DNA from: Chromobacterium sinusclupearum
GTDB lineage: Bacteria; Pseudomonadota; Gammaproteobacteria; Burkholderiales; Chromobacteriaceae
Direction of reading: 5' to 3'
DNA length: 64,000 nucleotides
NCBI RefSeq assembly: GCF_002902845.1
Contig: NZ_PPTF01000016.1
Span: 1-64,000, forward strand
A model generated the notes under the pieces. That model was not told where the DNA came from. It made no database searches and worked only from the letters and a program-made list of their open reading frames with translations. A program made the position numbers and the translations under genes. This document shows, one piece after another, positions 49,484-58,734 of this stretch (the stretch's first letter is position 1; each line of letters begins with the position of its first letter).

Positions 49484-50635
49484 TCAGGCCTCCGAAGGCA
49501 AGGTTCGCAACGTATCGCCGTCCAGCACGGCGATGGCGAAGCGCTCGCCGTGGCGGGCGCGGATCTGCCGCACTACTTCCGCGCTGTAGCTGGCCGCCAG
49601 CACGATGACCGCGTCCACCTCGCCGCCGTCCAGCCGCGCCGGCGCCACGATGGGCAAGTGGGTGGCCGGCGTGTAGCGGCCCTGCTTGAACGGCGCGGAA
49701 TCCAGCACGTAGCGGATGCGGCCGGCGATGCCCATCAGGCTGATCAGCGCCAGCGACTGGTGGCCGGCGCCCCAGATCGCCACCCGGCCGGGCTCGAAGC
49801 GGCCCAGGAAATCCTCGAACGACCCGCGCAGCGCGCCCTGGCAGGCGGCCAGCGCCGACAGATCCTGCGGGCGGCGCTTCCTGACCGTGGCCGACAGCAC
49901 GTAGTCGTGCCAGGCGGCGCGGCAGTCCAGCACTTCGAAGCCGTTGGCCTCCAGCAGCCGGACCAGCGTGCGCTCGGTGAAGTAGAACAGGTGGTCCGGG
50001 ATGAACTCGGCGAACAGGCCTTTTGCTATGATCATGTCGAAATTCGGCACTTCCACCATGCCGACTGCGCCGTCCGTCAGATTGGCGACGATGCCCTGCA
50101 AAGTCAGATGGGCGGTCGGAATGTGCTCGAGAAAATTCAGAATCATGAAACCATCGAACGGACCTTCTGCCAATCGCGTGTTCGGCCCGTCGACAAAACC
50201 TCGTTCCACCCGCAGGCCAGCCTGATGGCAGGCGTCCACCGAGACTGAAAGATGCTCGACGCCGTAAGCGTCGGCGCCGGCCTCGGCCAGCAGCGACAGA
50301 TACTCGCCGCGGCCGCAGCCGACTTCCAGCACCTTGCGGCCCGTCAGGTCGTGTTCGCTCAGCCAACCACCGAACTGCTCCAGCCGGAAGGCCCGCATTT
50401 CCGGCGAGATGCCGGCGGCGCGGATCACGTCGCGCCAGTACGGCACCGGCTCGGCATCCAACTGGACCAGGCCGCAGCCGCCGCATTGGCGCAAAGCCAG
50501 CGTCACGCCGCGGTCGGCAGACAGTTGTTCTGCGGTTGGCAGGCCCTGGGCGGCAGCCGGCATGTCATGCTGGACCAGCAGAGGCTCGGCAAACAGCGGC
50601 TGCGCGCAGATGCGGCAATGGTCGACGGCGGCCAT
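49484..50635 (-). CDS. SAM-dependent C-methyltransferase with N-terminal zinc-binding domain
   Basis: A 383-aa three-part protein of the NDP-sugar C-methyltransferase type. The N-terminal Cys pairs CRICAQP (~8) and CGGCGLVQ (~52) match a Methyltransf_13-type zinc site. The SAM-binding domain (~98-200) has VLEVGCGRGEYLSLLAEAG and NFLEHI. The C-terminal domain (~280-383; RVAIWGAGHQSLALISLMG) is Methyltransf_14-like. Such enzymes C-methylate 4-ulose nucleotide sugars at C-3. It overlaps nothing but lies 3 bp from neighbours on both sides, deep in the operon. Confidence 0.87.
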   Translation of the reverse strand: MAAVDHCRICAQPLFAEPLLVQHDMPAAAQGLPTAEQLSADRGVTLALRQCGGCGLVQLDAEPVPYWRDVIRAAGISPEMRAFRLEQFGGWLSEHDLTGRKVLEVGCGRGEYLSLLAEAGADAYGVEHLSVSVDACHQAGLRVERGFVDGPNTRLAEGPFDGFMILNFLEHIPTAHLTLQGIVANLTDGAVGMVEVPNFDMIIAKGLFAEFIPDHLFYFTERTLVRLLEANGFEVLDCRAAWHDYVLSATVRKRRPQDLSALAACQGALRGSFEDFLGRFEPGRVAIWGAGHQSLALISLMGIAGRIRYVLDSAPFKQGRYTPATHLPIVAPARLDGGEVDAVIVLAASYSAEVVRQIRARHGERFAIAVLDGDTLRTLPSEA

Positions 50636-50638
50636 CGC

Positions 50639-52468
50639 TCAAACGCCCCGTTTGGCGGCTTCCGACGCCGGCAACAGCGGAATCAGCATTTCCGCGCACA
50701 ACTGCTCCAGCGGCAGCAGCGGCGACATGTCTTCCAGCGGCATCGACAGCATTGAGCCGTCCGGCTGCGGCAGCGCGGCGGCCTTGGGCTGCAGCGTTTC
50801 GTTCTCGTTCAGCCGCACATCGCACAGTATCGGGCCCGGATGGGCCATGACTTTGGCCAAACCCTCGGCCAGTTCCTCGACGCGGGCTATGCGCAGCGCC
50901 GGCAGGCCGTAGGCTTCGGCCAGTTCCAGCGTGTCCGGGATCAGCACGCCAGCTTCCGGCCCGGTGCCGACGTAGCGGCTGTCGAAATAATTGCGCTGGG
51001 TGTTGCGGATGGAGGCGTAGCCGTTGTTATTCATGATGAACAGACGGATGGGCAATTGCAGCGCCTTCAGCGTGGCCAGCTCCTGCAGGTTCAGTTGCAG
51101 GCTGCCGTCGCTCTCGATGGCGATCATCGGCTGGGAACCGTTGCCGAGGCAGGCGCCTATCGCCGCCGGCAGGCCGTAGCCCATCGATCCCAGCCCCGAA
51201 GTCAGGAACACGCGCTGGCCCGGCTTGTTGCGGAACACGGTGTAGAACACCTCGACCGCCAGGCCGGAGCTGCCGGTGGAGATCAAGGTGTTCTCCGGCG
51301 CGGCGTCGGACAGCGCGTCGACGAAGTGATAGTGGCTGATCTGGCCGCTAGATGGAAACGGCGCCCCGTCCTGCACCGGGTAGCGGCGCTTCCAGTCGGA
51401 GCAGCGGTCCAGCCACGGCTGCCATTTGGCCTTGGGCAGATGGTCTGCGGCCGCTAGCAAGCCTTCCAGACAGGCCTTGGCATCCATCGCCAGCGGCAGG
51501 TCGATCTCCATGTCCAGCTTGGCGATCTCAGCGGCGTCGACATCCACCACCACCTTGCGCGCCGCGCGGGCAAAGCCCTTGGGATTGTAGGCGGTAATGA
51601 TGTTGTCCAGCCGGCTGCCGATGGCGATCAACAGGTCGCAATTCTGCACCGCGAAGTTGCCGGGACGCAGCGCCACCACGCCGGGACGGCCGGCGCAGAG
51701 CGGGCTGTCCCACGGCACCAGGTCCATCGCGTTCCAGGTGGCGGCCACCGGCACTTGCAGCGTTTCGCTTAATTGGCGCAGCGCGTCGGCGCCGCCGGCG
51801 ATGCGCACGCCGTGGCCGGCCAGGATCAGCGGCCGCTCGGCCTGTTTCAGCAGATCGGCGATGGCTGCGACATAGTCTGGCGCGGCCGGCGCGGCTTCCG
51901 CCTCCGGCTGCCAGCCAGGCAGGCGGGAAGGATCGATGGGCGCGGCCTGCACATCCAGCGGGATGTCCAGCCACACCGGGCCAGGACGGCCGCTGTGCGC
52001 CAGATGCAGCGCCTGCTCCAGATGCTGGCGGATGGCTTGCGGATCGGTGACGGTGACCGCGTACTTGGTCACCGGGCGCGCCATGGACACCACGTCCACT
52101 TCCTGCACGCCCTTCTGGCGCAGGCCGCTGCCCTGCAGCAGGTCGGCGCGCTTCACTTGACCGGAGATCACCAACATGGGCAGCGATTCGATCCAGGCGC
52201 CGGCCACCGGCGTCAGGATGTTGGTGGCGCCGGGGCCGGTGGTCACCATGGCCACGCCGGTGCGCTCGGCCAAACGGCCATAGGCCTCGGCGGCGATGCC
52301 GCAGGCCTGCTCATGGTGGCAGTGCACGGCCGTTATGTCAGGCTGTTGCGCCAGCGCGTCGTTCAGATGCATCGCGCCGCCGCCCGGCAGCAAAAATACA
52401 TGGCGCACGCCGCGCGCGGCGAGGAAATCCATTACGTAGTCCGCCAGGCGGACAAGCTTTGCTGTCAT
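50639..52468 (-). CDS. Thiamine-diphosphate-dependent acetolactate-synthase-like enzyme (YerE-type candidate)
   Basis: A 609-aa TPP enzyme. The N-terminal PYR domain has the catalytic Glu in HHEQACGIAAEAYGRL (~51), a middle domain follows, and the C-terminal PP domain has ESDGSLQLNLQELATLKALQ (Mg-TPP motif GDG-like SDGS...NN) and NNNGYASIRNTQ. In the same operon are rfbFGH, whose product is a CDP-4-keto-3,6-dideoxyhexose. The established partner for that combination is YerE, which adds a two-carbon unit from pyruvate at C-4 (yersiniose pathway). ATG 52468 follows the neuB-like stop (TGA-GC-ATG). Ordinary acetolactate synthase is less likely, with no small subunit present. Confidence 0.82.
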   Translation of the reverse strand: MTAKLVRLADYVMDFLAARGVRHVFLLPGGGAMHLNDALAQQPDITAVHCHHEQACGIAAEAYGRLAERTGVAMVTTGPGATNILTPVAGAWIESLPMLVISGQVKRADLLQGSGLRQKGVQEVDVVSMARPVTKYAVTVTDPQAIRQHLEQALHLAHSGRPGPVWLDIPLDVQAAPIDPSRLPGWQPEAEAAPAAPDYVAAIADLLKQAERPLILAGHGVRIAGGADALRQLSETLQVPVAATWNAMDLVPWDSPLCAGRPGVVALRPGNFAVQNCDLLIAIGSRLDNIITAYNPKGFARAARKVVVDVDAAEIAKLDMEIDLPLAMDAKACLEGLLAAADHLPKAKWQPWLDRCSDWKRRYPVQDGAPFPSSGQISHYHFVDALSDAAPENTLISTGSSGLAVEVFYTVFRNKPGQRVFLTSGLGSMGYGLPAAIGACLGNGSQPMIAIESDGSLQLNLQELATLKALQLPIRLFIMNNNGYASIRNTQRNYFDSRYVGTGPEAGVLIPDTLELAEAYGLPALRIARVEELAEGLAKVMAHPGPILCDVRLNENETLQPKAAALPQPDGSMLSMPLEDMSPLLPLEQLCAEMLIPLLPASEAAKRGV

Positions 52469-52470
52469 GC

Positions 52471-53958
52471 TCACATCCAATAGGTCAAACGGGTCTTGCG
52501 GTTCTGGTTGGCGCTGATCCGTTCGTCGGTATAGTAGGAATCGTCGACAAAATGGGTGGACGAGATTTCCTCGAACACCACGCCATTGCGGCTATGGAAG
52601 CGGTGGCGCACGCCGCGCTGCACGGTGATGACGTCGCCGGCCTGCGCCAGGCGCTCCTCGTCGTCCAGCCAGATCGTCATCTCGCCGTACAGCACGATGA
52701 AGGTTTCTTCCTTCTTGTGGTGATACTGCTCCGGATGGGTCTGGCCCGGCAGCATCACGATCAGCTTCTTGCAGTACTCGCGGTTGACCACGGTCACCAT
52801 GGTCAGGCCGTATTCGTGAAAATGCTCCATGCCGTAATGGTGGGAGATTTCCAGCTCGGAACGGCCTGGCACCACGATCTTGCCGCGCTTGAACAAGGCC
52901 TTCACCGCCTCCACCGCCTTTTGCACCTTGTCGCGCAGGTTCACCGGCTCCAGATCGGCGGCCATCACGGGCGCGTCGGCGGCGATCGGCGTCTTGGCGG
53001 TGTAGCGGACATATTTGGACCATTCGTTGGCGGTCAGCTGCCCTTCCACCGGCGGGAAGGCGAAGGTGACGTTGTCGGCGGTCAGCGCCTCGCCGGCGGC
53101 CACCGGGCGGGTGGCGAACACGCCGCGGCGCAGCGAGCGCAGGCTGGCCTGCTCGGTTTCCGACACCGCCTCGTCCTGGCCGTCGCCCAGCATGGCCAGC
53201 GCGCGCGCGGCGGCGGCCAGCCAGCGGCGGACCTGCTCCGGATTGGCGGAGTAATTGTTGATGCCGTACTGGTCGGTGGGCAGGCCGACATGCTTCTCGA
53301 ACACCGTCGCGCCTTGGGCGACGGCCAGCATGATGGGTTCCATCAAGTCCGGGTCTTCGTGGGTGGAATAGCCGATGCGCACGCCGGCGTACTGCTGGCG
53401 CAACGCCTTGATCCGCGACAGGTGCAGATGGTCGTCCGGCGTCGGGTACTCGGCCACGCAGTGCATGATGGTCAGGTCCTTGCCGCGATGCAGCATGAAG
53501 CTGACCACCTTGTCGATGTCCTCGCGCCGCGCGCCGGCGGTGGAGGCCACCACCGGTTTGTCGCTCTGAGCGATGCGCTCAAGCAGCGGCCAGTCGGTGA
53601 ACGAGCAGCTGGCGATCTTGATGATCTCGATGCCATGTTCTTCAATCAGGTCCACCGACTCCTCGTCGAACGGGGTGCAGATCGCCTTGAAGCCGTTGGC
53701 CTTCATCTCGGCCACCAGCTTTTGCATCTGCTCCGGCTGCAGCCGGGTTTCCTCGAAGCGCTTGACGTATTTGACGTCGTCGCGGCCCTTGAAGCTGGAG
53801 TGGATGAAGGTGTCCAGATTGCGGTACTGCAGCTTGAAGCCGAAGTCGAAATCGAAGCCCTGGCAGGATTCGCGGATGGCGCGGATCAGCGCGACGCCGT
53901 GCTCGACGTTGCCCATGTGGTTGTTGGCCATCTCGAAGATGAATAGCGGCTTGCTCAT
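52471..53958 (-). CDS. NeuB-family sialic-acid-type synthase fused to a C-terminal cupin
   Basis: A 495-aa fusion. Residues ~1-270 form a NeuB/PseI/LegI-type TIM barrel (FIFEMANNHMGNVEHGVALI, IKIASCSFTDWPLLE, GYSTHEDPDLMEPI, FEKHVGLPTDQYG), which condenses phosphoenolpyruvate with an aldose. Residues ~275-345 are a SAF (antifreeze-like) domain (RSLRRGVFATRPVAAGEALT). The last ~130 residues are a cupin (HPEQYHHKKEETFIVL...GDVITVQRGVRHRF) with metal-binding His/Glu. Length compared with typical NeuB (~350 aa) shows the extra domain. No CMP-synthetase (NeuA-like) gene is seen in this window. Confidence 0.88.
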   Translation of the reverse strand: MSKPLFIFEMANNHMGNVEHGVALIRAIRESCQGFDFDFGFKLQYRNLDTFIHSSFKGRDDVKYVKRFEETRLQPEQMQKLVAEMKANGFKAICTPFDEESVDLIEEHGIEIIKIASCSFTDWPLLERIAQSDKPVVASTAGARREDIDKVVSFMLHRGKDLTIMHCVAEYPTPDDHLHLSRIKALRQQYAGVRIGYSTHEDPDLMEPIMLAVAQGATVFEKHVGLPTDQYGINNYSANPEQVRRWLAAAARALAMLGDGQDEAVSETEQASLRSLRRGVFATRPVAAGEALTADNVTFAFPPVEGQLTANEWSKYVRYTAKTPIAADAPVMAADLEPVNLRDKVQKAVEAVKALFKRGKIVVPGRSELEISHHYGMEHFHEYGLTMVTVVNREYCKKLIVMLPGQTHPEQYHHKKEETFIVLYGEMTIWLDDEERLAQAGDVITVQRGVRHRFHSRNGVVFEEISSTHFVDDSYYTDERISANQNRKTRLTYWM

Positions 53959-53969
53959 GATGGGCCTCT

Positions 53970-55283
53970 CTAGTCGAAGTTGGCGCCGAGAAAGGTTTCC
54001 AGCTTCTCGACGGTGAAATCCAGCATTTCCCGGCTCAGGCCCGGATAGAGGCCGATCCAGAAGGTATCGTTCATGATGCGGTCGGTCACCGGCAGCGGCG
54101 TGGCGCAGCGGTAGTTTCGGCCCTGCATATAGGGCTGCCGGGTCAGGTTGCCTGCGAACAGCAAGCGGGTGCCGATCCGATGCTGGTCCAGGTAGTGCAG
54201 CAGGTCGACGCGGCTGACCTGCGCCTCCGGCCTCAGCGTCAGCGGGAAACCGAACCAGGATGGGTCAGAGCCCGGCGTCGCCTCGGGTAGCGCCAGGAAC
54301 TCGGCGCAGCTTTGCAGCCGCTCGCGCAGATAGGCGAAGTTCTGCTTGCGCGCGGCGATGAAGCCCTCCAGCCGGTCCAGCTGGGCCAGGCCGCAAGCCG
54401 CCTGCATGTCGCTGATCTTCAGGTTGTACCCCATATGGGAGTACGTGTACTTGTGGTCGTAGCCACAGGGCAATTGGCCTAATTGCCATCCGAAGCGCTT
54501 GCCGCAGGTATTGTCCTTGCCCGGCGCGCAATAACAGTCGCGGCCCCAGTCGCGCACCGACTCCATGATCATTCTCAGCTGCGGATCTCGGGTGAACACC
54601 GCGCCGCCCTCGCCCATGGTGATGTGGTGGGCCGGGTAGAAGCTGAGCGTGCCGATGTCGCCGAAAGTGCCGACCTTTTGGCCGTTGAAAGTGGAGCCCA
54701 GCGCGTCGCAGCAGTCCTCCACCAGCCACAGGCCATGCTTTCTAGCAAAGGCGACCACCTTGTCAAGGTCGAACGGATTGCCCAGGGTATGGGCGATCAT
54801 GATGGCCTTGGTCCGCGGCGACAGCGCAGCATCCAAGAGACTGGCATCGATGTTGTAGGTCGGCAGCTGCACGTCGACGAACACCGGCACCGCGCCGTTC
54901 TGGATGATGGGGTTGACCGTGGTGGGGAAGCCCGCCGCCACGGTGATCACCTCGTCACCGGGCTGGATCGCGCGCTCGCCCAGTTTGGGCGAGGTCAACG
55001 CGGTGAAGGCCACCAAATTGGCCGATGAGCCGGAGTTGACGGTCAACACGTGCGGCAAGCCGATGAATTCGCCCAGCCGGGTTTCAAAAGACGTGTTGAA
55101 GCGGCCGGTAGTCAGCCAGGCGTCCAGCGCGGCGTCGACCATATTCGCCACCTCGGCGGCGCCGACCACCTTGCCGGACGGCGGCACCGCGGTCTGGCCG
55201 GGAATGAATTCGGCCTGGGCCAAGCGCGCTTCGGCGTATTGACGCACCAGGGCGAGGATGGCCTCTCGGCTTGTGTCAGTCAT
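53970..55283 (-). CDS. rfbH: CDP-6-deoxy-L-threo-D-glycero-4-hexulose-3-dehydrase (E1, RfbH/DdhC)
   Basis: A 437-aa PMP-dependent dehydrase of the DegT/DnrJ fold. It has the family hallmark [18 protein letters not shown] (~residues 211-228), with His replacing the usual PLP Lys, and Cys residues near [15 protein letters not shown] for the [2Fe-2S] centre. It removes the C-3 hydroxyl from CDP-4-keto-6-deoxyglucose. The reductase partner (E3, RfbI/DdhD) is not in this window. It is flanked by rfbG (17 bp) and the NeuB-cupin gene (12 bp). Confidence 0.95.
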   Translation of the reverse strand: MTDTSREAILALVRQYAEARLAQAEFIPGQTAVPPSGKVVGAAEVANMVDAALDAWLTTGRFNTSFETRLGEFIGLPHVLTVNSGSSANLVAFTALTSPKLGERAIQPGDEVITVAAGFPTTVNPIIQNGAVPVFVDVQLPTYNIDASLLDAALSPRTKAIMIAHTLGNPFDLDKVVAFARKHGLWLVEDCCDALGSTFNGQKVGTFGDIGTLSFYPAHHITMGEGGAVFTRDPQLRMIMESVRDWGRDCYCAPGKDNTCGKRFGWQLGQLPCGYDHKYTYSHMGYNLKISDMQAACGLAQLDRLEGFIAARKQNFAYLRERLQSCAEFLALPEATPGSDPSWFGFPLTLRPEAQVSRVDLLHYLDQHRIGTRLLFAGNLTRQPYMQGRNYRCATPLPVTDRIMNDTFWIGLYPGLSREMLDFTVEKLETFLGANFD

Positions 55284-55299
55284 GTCTTGCTCTCTCTGC

Positions 55300-56346
55300 T
55301 CAGCCGCGCATATAGGCTGATATCTGCTTTAGGGTGAAGGCCTGCATGTCCTCGCCGCGCAGCCAGGCGCGGTGCCAGTCCAGCGTGGCCGACAAGGCCT
55401 GCTCCAGGCTCCATCGCGGCGACCAGCCCAGCCGTTGGCGGGATTTGGCGCTGTCCAGACGCAGGGTCTGCGCCTCATGCGGATGGCCGCCGCCGTCACG
55501 GTGCCAACTGGCGTCGCCGCCCCACTGCCGTGCCAGCGTGTCGGCGATCCAGGACACCGGGCGATTGCTGTCGTCGGCGGGGCCGAAATTCCAGGCCGAC
55601 GCGGCATCGTCCTGCCCCTGCGCCAAGCGCTCGGCCAGCCGCAGGTAACCGGCCAGCGACTCCAGCACGTGCTGCCAAGGACGGACGGCGTCGGGGCTGC
55701 GTATCGCCAGCGAGCGGTTCTCGGAGAAGGCTTGCAGCAAGTCGGGCACCAAGCGGTTGGCCGACCAGTCGCCGCCGCCTATCACATTGCCGGCTCGAGC
55801 GGTAGCGATGGGGGCCATGCCTGGATAAGAGCGGCGGTATGCCGCGCAAACCAGCTCGGCGCAAGCCTTGCTGCTGCTGTACGGATCATGCCCGCCCAGC
55901 GCGTCGCTCTCGCGGTAGGCCCATGGCCATTCATGGTTTTCGTAGCACTTGTCGGTGGTGACAGCCACGACAGCCTCGATGCCTGGACAATGACGCACCG
56001 CGTCCAGCAGGTTGGCGGTACCCATCACATTGGTGGAGAAGGTGCCCAGCGGATCGGCGTAGCTGTGTCGCACCAAGGGCTGGGCCGCGAGATGGAATAC
56101 GATGGAGGGTCGACAGGAGCGGACCGCGTCTGCCAAGGTCGCCGCATCGCGGATGTCGGCCAGCGTCGTCGCGCTCCTACCGCCGACACCGGCGGCATCG
56201 AACAGCGCGGGCGACTGCTCCGGCGCCAGCGAGTAACCATGCACCTCGGCGCCCATTTCGGCTAGCCACAGGCTGAGCCAGCCACCCTTGAAACCAGTAT
56301 GCCCGGTCAAGAATATCTTGCGCCCGCGCCAAAAGGCCGGATTCAC
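55300..56346 (-). CDS. rfbG: CDP-glucose 4,6-dehydratase
   Basis: A 348-aa extended SDR of the RfbG/DdhB family: [24 protein letters not shown] start with Rossmann loop (~10-18), [16 protein letters not shown] and the YxxxK in [17 protein letters not shown]. It converts CDP-glucose to CDP-4-keto-6-deoxyglucose. The start is GTG 56346, overlapping the rfbF stop by 4 bp (GTGA); frame and homology rule out starts further upstream. Length is typical (~355). Confidence 0.95.
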   Translation of the reverse strand: MNPAFWRGRKIFLTGHTGFKGGWLSLWLAEMGAEVHGYSLAPEQSPALFDAAGVGGRSATTLADIRDAATLADAVRSCRPSIVFHLAAQPLVRHSYADPLGTFSTNVMGTANLLDAVRHCPGIEAVVAVTTDKCYENHEWPWAYRESDALGGHDPYSSSKACAELVCAAYRRSYPGMAPIATARAGNVIGGGDWSANRLVPDLLQAFSENRSLAIRSPDAVRPWQHVLESLAGYLRLAERLAQGQDDAASAWNFGPADDSNRPVSWIADTLARQWGGDASWHRDGGGHPHEAQTLRLDSAKSRQRLGWSPRWSLEQALSATLDWHRAWLRGEDMQAFTLKQISAYMRG

Positions 56347-57113
56347 CACAGCTTCCACGGTGCCTCCCCGCTCTGCCACAACTCCTCGAGCAGGGTCTTG
56401 TCACGCAGCGTGTCCATAGGCTGCCAGAAACCATTGTGCTCGTAGGCCGCCAGTTGCCCCCTGGCCGCCAGCGTTTCCAGAGGTTCGGATTCCCAGACGC
56501 AGTCGTCGCTGTCTATCAGGTCCAGCACCGACGGGTTCAGCACAAAGAAGCCGCCATTGATCATGCCGCCGTCGCCGCGCGGCTTTTCCTTGAAAAACTC
56601 GACGCGCTCGTCGCGGATCTCCAGCGCGCCGAAGCGGCCAGGCGGATGCACCGCGGTGACAGTGGCTTCCACGCCCTGGCTGCGGTGGTACTCGACGGCG
56701 GCGGTGATGTCGATATCGCTGACGCCATCGCCATAGGTGAAGCAGAAGTCTTGTTCGTTCTCCAGATGCCGGCGCACCCGTCCAAGCCGGCCGCCGGTCT
56801 GCGTGCTTTCCCCCGTATCGACCAGGGTGACGCGCCAAGGCTCGGCGTGGCGCTCGTGGACAAACATCTGGTTATTGCTCAGATCCAGCGTGACGTCGGA
56901 GGTGTGGAGGAAATAGTTGGCGAAGTATTCCTTGATCACATATCCCTTGTACCCCAGGCAGATGATGAAATCATTGATGCCGTGCGCGGAATAGATTTTC
57001 AGAATATGCCATATGATTGGCTTGCCGCCGATCTCGATCATCGGTTTGGGACGAAGATGGGATTCTTCGCTGATGCGCGTACCAAGACCACCGGCCAAAA
57101 TCACGGCTTTCAT
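56343..57113 (-). CDS. rfbF: Glucose-1-phosphate cytidylyltransferase
   Basis: A 256-aa nucleotidyltransferase: [20 protein letters not shown], with the CTP-binding loop, [14 protein letters not shown] (metal-binding Asp), and [20 protein letters not shown]. It makes CDP-glucose, the first committed step for the CDP-sugar of this locus. It is the first gene of the long minus-strand operon; a promoter should lie in 57114-57505. Length and motifs are exactly RfbF-like. Confidence 0.97.
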   Translation of the reverse strand: MKAVILAGGLGTRISEESHLRPKPMIEIGGKPIIWHILKIYSAHGINDFIICLGYKGYVIKEYFANYFLHTSDVTLDLSNNQMFVHERHAEPWRVTLVDTGESTQTGGRLGRVRRHLENEQDFCFTYGDGVSDIDITAAVEYHRSQGVEATVTAVHPPGRFGALEIRDERVEFFKEKPRGDGGMINGGFFVLNPSVLDLIDSDDCVWESEPLETLAARGQLAAYEHNGFWQPMDTLRDKTLLEELWQSGEAPWKLW

Positions 57114-57505
57114 ACATCGTCTCTCTTATTGCGCCTGGGTTATCTTAAATGAATTCAATAATCCATTCCAATGCCAAGCAGGCTCTTCGTCACTACGGCG
57201 CGCATCGTACGCATCCCGTCTGTAATGCGTCAGCTCCACACCCACCTCGGGATTTTGCTCAAAACCGCAGCAGGCAAAACCGACTGGGGGGGCGCTGAAA
57301 ACCTGTTGATTTCTTATCGGCGAAAAGCCGCCGGCACTTGAGAGATGGTTTGAAGTCTTTTCCCCGCGGCAACGATATCCGCCAAATGCGCAACCGGAAA
57401 AACAAGCAGCCTGGCAGAACCGCCTACAACGGGCATGGTAAACCGACAGTCGGAGACACAGACAATCGGCGGGTTGCGCCATACGCAAAACCGCCGAGCC
57501 TCGTC
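57114..57505. other. 392-bp intergenic region upstream of the sugar operon
   Basis: No gene is seen. It holds a perfect sigma-28 -10 element on the minus strand (GCCGATAA, 57314-57321) with a poor -35 (TCAAGTGC) at a 12-bp instead of 11-bp spacing, so a flagellar-type promoter is possible but weak. Confidence 0.5.
57314..57341 (-). promoter_or_regulatory. Weak candidate sigma-28 promoter upstream of rfbF
   Basis: GCCGATAA matches the -10 consensus fully; TCAAGTGC matches five of eight -35 positions and the spacing is 12 bp. It lies ~200 bp upstream of rfbF. Chance occurrence is possible. Confidence 0.3.
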
Positions 57506-58234
57506 TCAATCTCCAAAAAAGGCCTGCAAGGTGTTCATCAGATCCTGCACGCTCTTGGCCGCAACGGCCGGATCGAACTCCACCTGCGCCTGGCGGCCCT
57601 TGCCGGCCGCCCAGTTGCTGACCAGGCATAGATGGGCATACGGCAGATCCAGCTCTCGCGCCAACGCGGCTTCCGGCATGCCCGTCATGCCTACAATATC
57701 GGCGCCGCAACGCTCCAGCTTGAGTATCTCGGCGGCGGTTTCCAGCCGCGGCCCTTGGGTGCAGGCATAAACGCCGTCATGCACGCCGCTGATGCCGGTG
57801 GCCTTGATCGCCTCGAGCAGGCGCCGACGCAGGGCCTGATCGTATGGCGAGGTGAACTCGGTATGCACCACCGGCCGTTCCGGTCCCTCGAAATAGGTAT
57901 GTTTGCGGCCCCAGGTGTAATCGATGATGTCGTGCGGCACCACTAACCGCCCCGGCGCCATGTCAGGCCGAATGCCGCCGACGGTGCCGATGGCGATGAC
58001 GCCCTTGGCGCCCTGATTATGCAAGGCCCAAAGATTGGCCCGGTAATTGATTTCGTGCGGCGCCAGCGAATGGCCATAGCCGTGGCGGGCGATGAACACC
58101 ACGTTCTGTCCGGCCAACTTGCCATAGGTCAAGGCGCACGATGGGTCGCCATATGGGGTGCGCACCACTTGGCGGTGCGTCACTTCCAGTATCGGCAGTT
58201 GGGCCAGTCCGCTTCCCCCGATGATTGCCAACAT
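57506..58234 (-). CDS. S-methyl-5'-thioinosine/thioadenosine phosphorylase (PNP/MTAP family)
   Basis: A 242-aa purine-nucleoside-phosphorylase-family enzyme: MLAIIGGSGLAQLPILEVTH, ARHGYGHSLAPHEINYRANLWAL, IAIGTVGGIRPDMAPG (~78), and the substrate region CTQGPRLETAAEIL with VGMTGMPEAALARELDLPYA. Length and motifs fit the trimeric MTAP/MTIP group; the closest known activity in related proteobacteria is 5'-methylthioinosine phosphorylase. It recycles the by-product of polyamine synthesis. It is divergent from the haem operon across 271 bp. Confidence 0.9.
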   Translation of the reverse strand: MLAIIGGSGLAQLPILEVTHRQVVRTPYGDPSCALTYGKLAGQNVVFIARHGYGHSLAPHEINYRANLWALHNQGAKGVIAIGTVGGIRPDMAPGRLVVPHDIIDYTWGRKHTYFEGPERPVVHTEFTSPYDQALRRRLLEAIKATGISGVHDGVYACTQGPRLETAAEILKLERCGADIVGMTGMPEAALARELDLPYAHLCLVSNWAAGKGRQAQVEFDPAVAAKSVQDLMNTLQAFFGD

Positions 58235-58484
58235 ATCCGTCCCCCTTTTGTCATTTTGAGCGGTCCCACCATGGGCTACGCCGCCCGCCTGTCGGACGGT
58301 CCGACGCTATCCAGCCGCTTTTTCTGATTATGTCCGAATCTGCGTCACAAGGGACAACAAATCAGCAGGAAAATGCACCCTCGGATTGGCCCCATCGCAT
58401 GGGTCTCTGGCCCGGAATCCAGGCCACAAACCCGCCAGCAGAGCAGCGATAGCCGCCGGCTGCCATGATCTTGCTCAATTAAAC

Positions 58485-58503
58485 GATAATGGTTATCATT
58501 AAC
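58485..58503 (+). promoter_or_regulatory. Fur box upstream of hemP
   Basis: GATAATGGTTATCATTAAC matches the 19-bp Fur consensus GATAATGATAATCATTATC at 16 positions. It sits 2 bp before the hemP start codon, so Fur with iron would repress the haem operon. Confidence 0.93.
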
Positions 58504-58505
58504 AA

Positions 58506-58676
58506 ATGAACACCGCCCACGACAAAGCCCCCACTCGCACCGGTCCCGCTCCGGCGACGCCGCTGCTGCACAGCCGCCTGCTGTTTGGAGGCGGACGTGA
58601 AATCCTGATCGAGCATCAGGGCGAGCTGTACCGCTTGCAGCTCACCCGCAACGGCAAACTGATACTGATCAAATAG
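58506..58676 (+). CDS. hemP: Hemin uptake protein HemP/HmuP
   Basis: A 56-aa protein (MNTAHDKAPTRTGPAPATPL...) whose C-terminal half shows the HemP signature SRLLFGGGREILIEHQGELYRLQLT, ending NGKLILIK. HmuP/HemP is a small transcriptional coactivator needed for haem-receptor expression in betaproteobacteria. It is the first gene of the hmu operon, immediately after a Fur box, 59 bp before hmuR. Confidence 0.9.
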   Translation: MNTAHDKAPTRTGPAPATPLLHSRLLFGGGREILIEHQGELYRLQLTRNGKLILIK

Positions 58677-58734
58677 CAACCCGCAAGCCAGCCGACAGCC
58701 AGCCAGCGGAAACGACGAAAATATTGGAGTTTCC

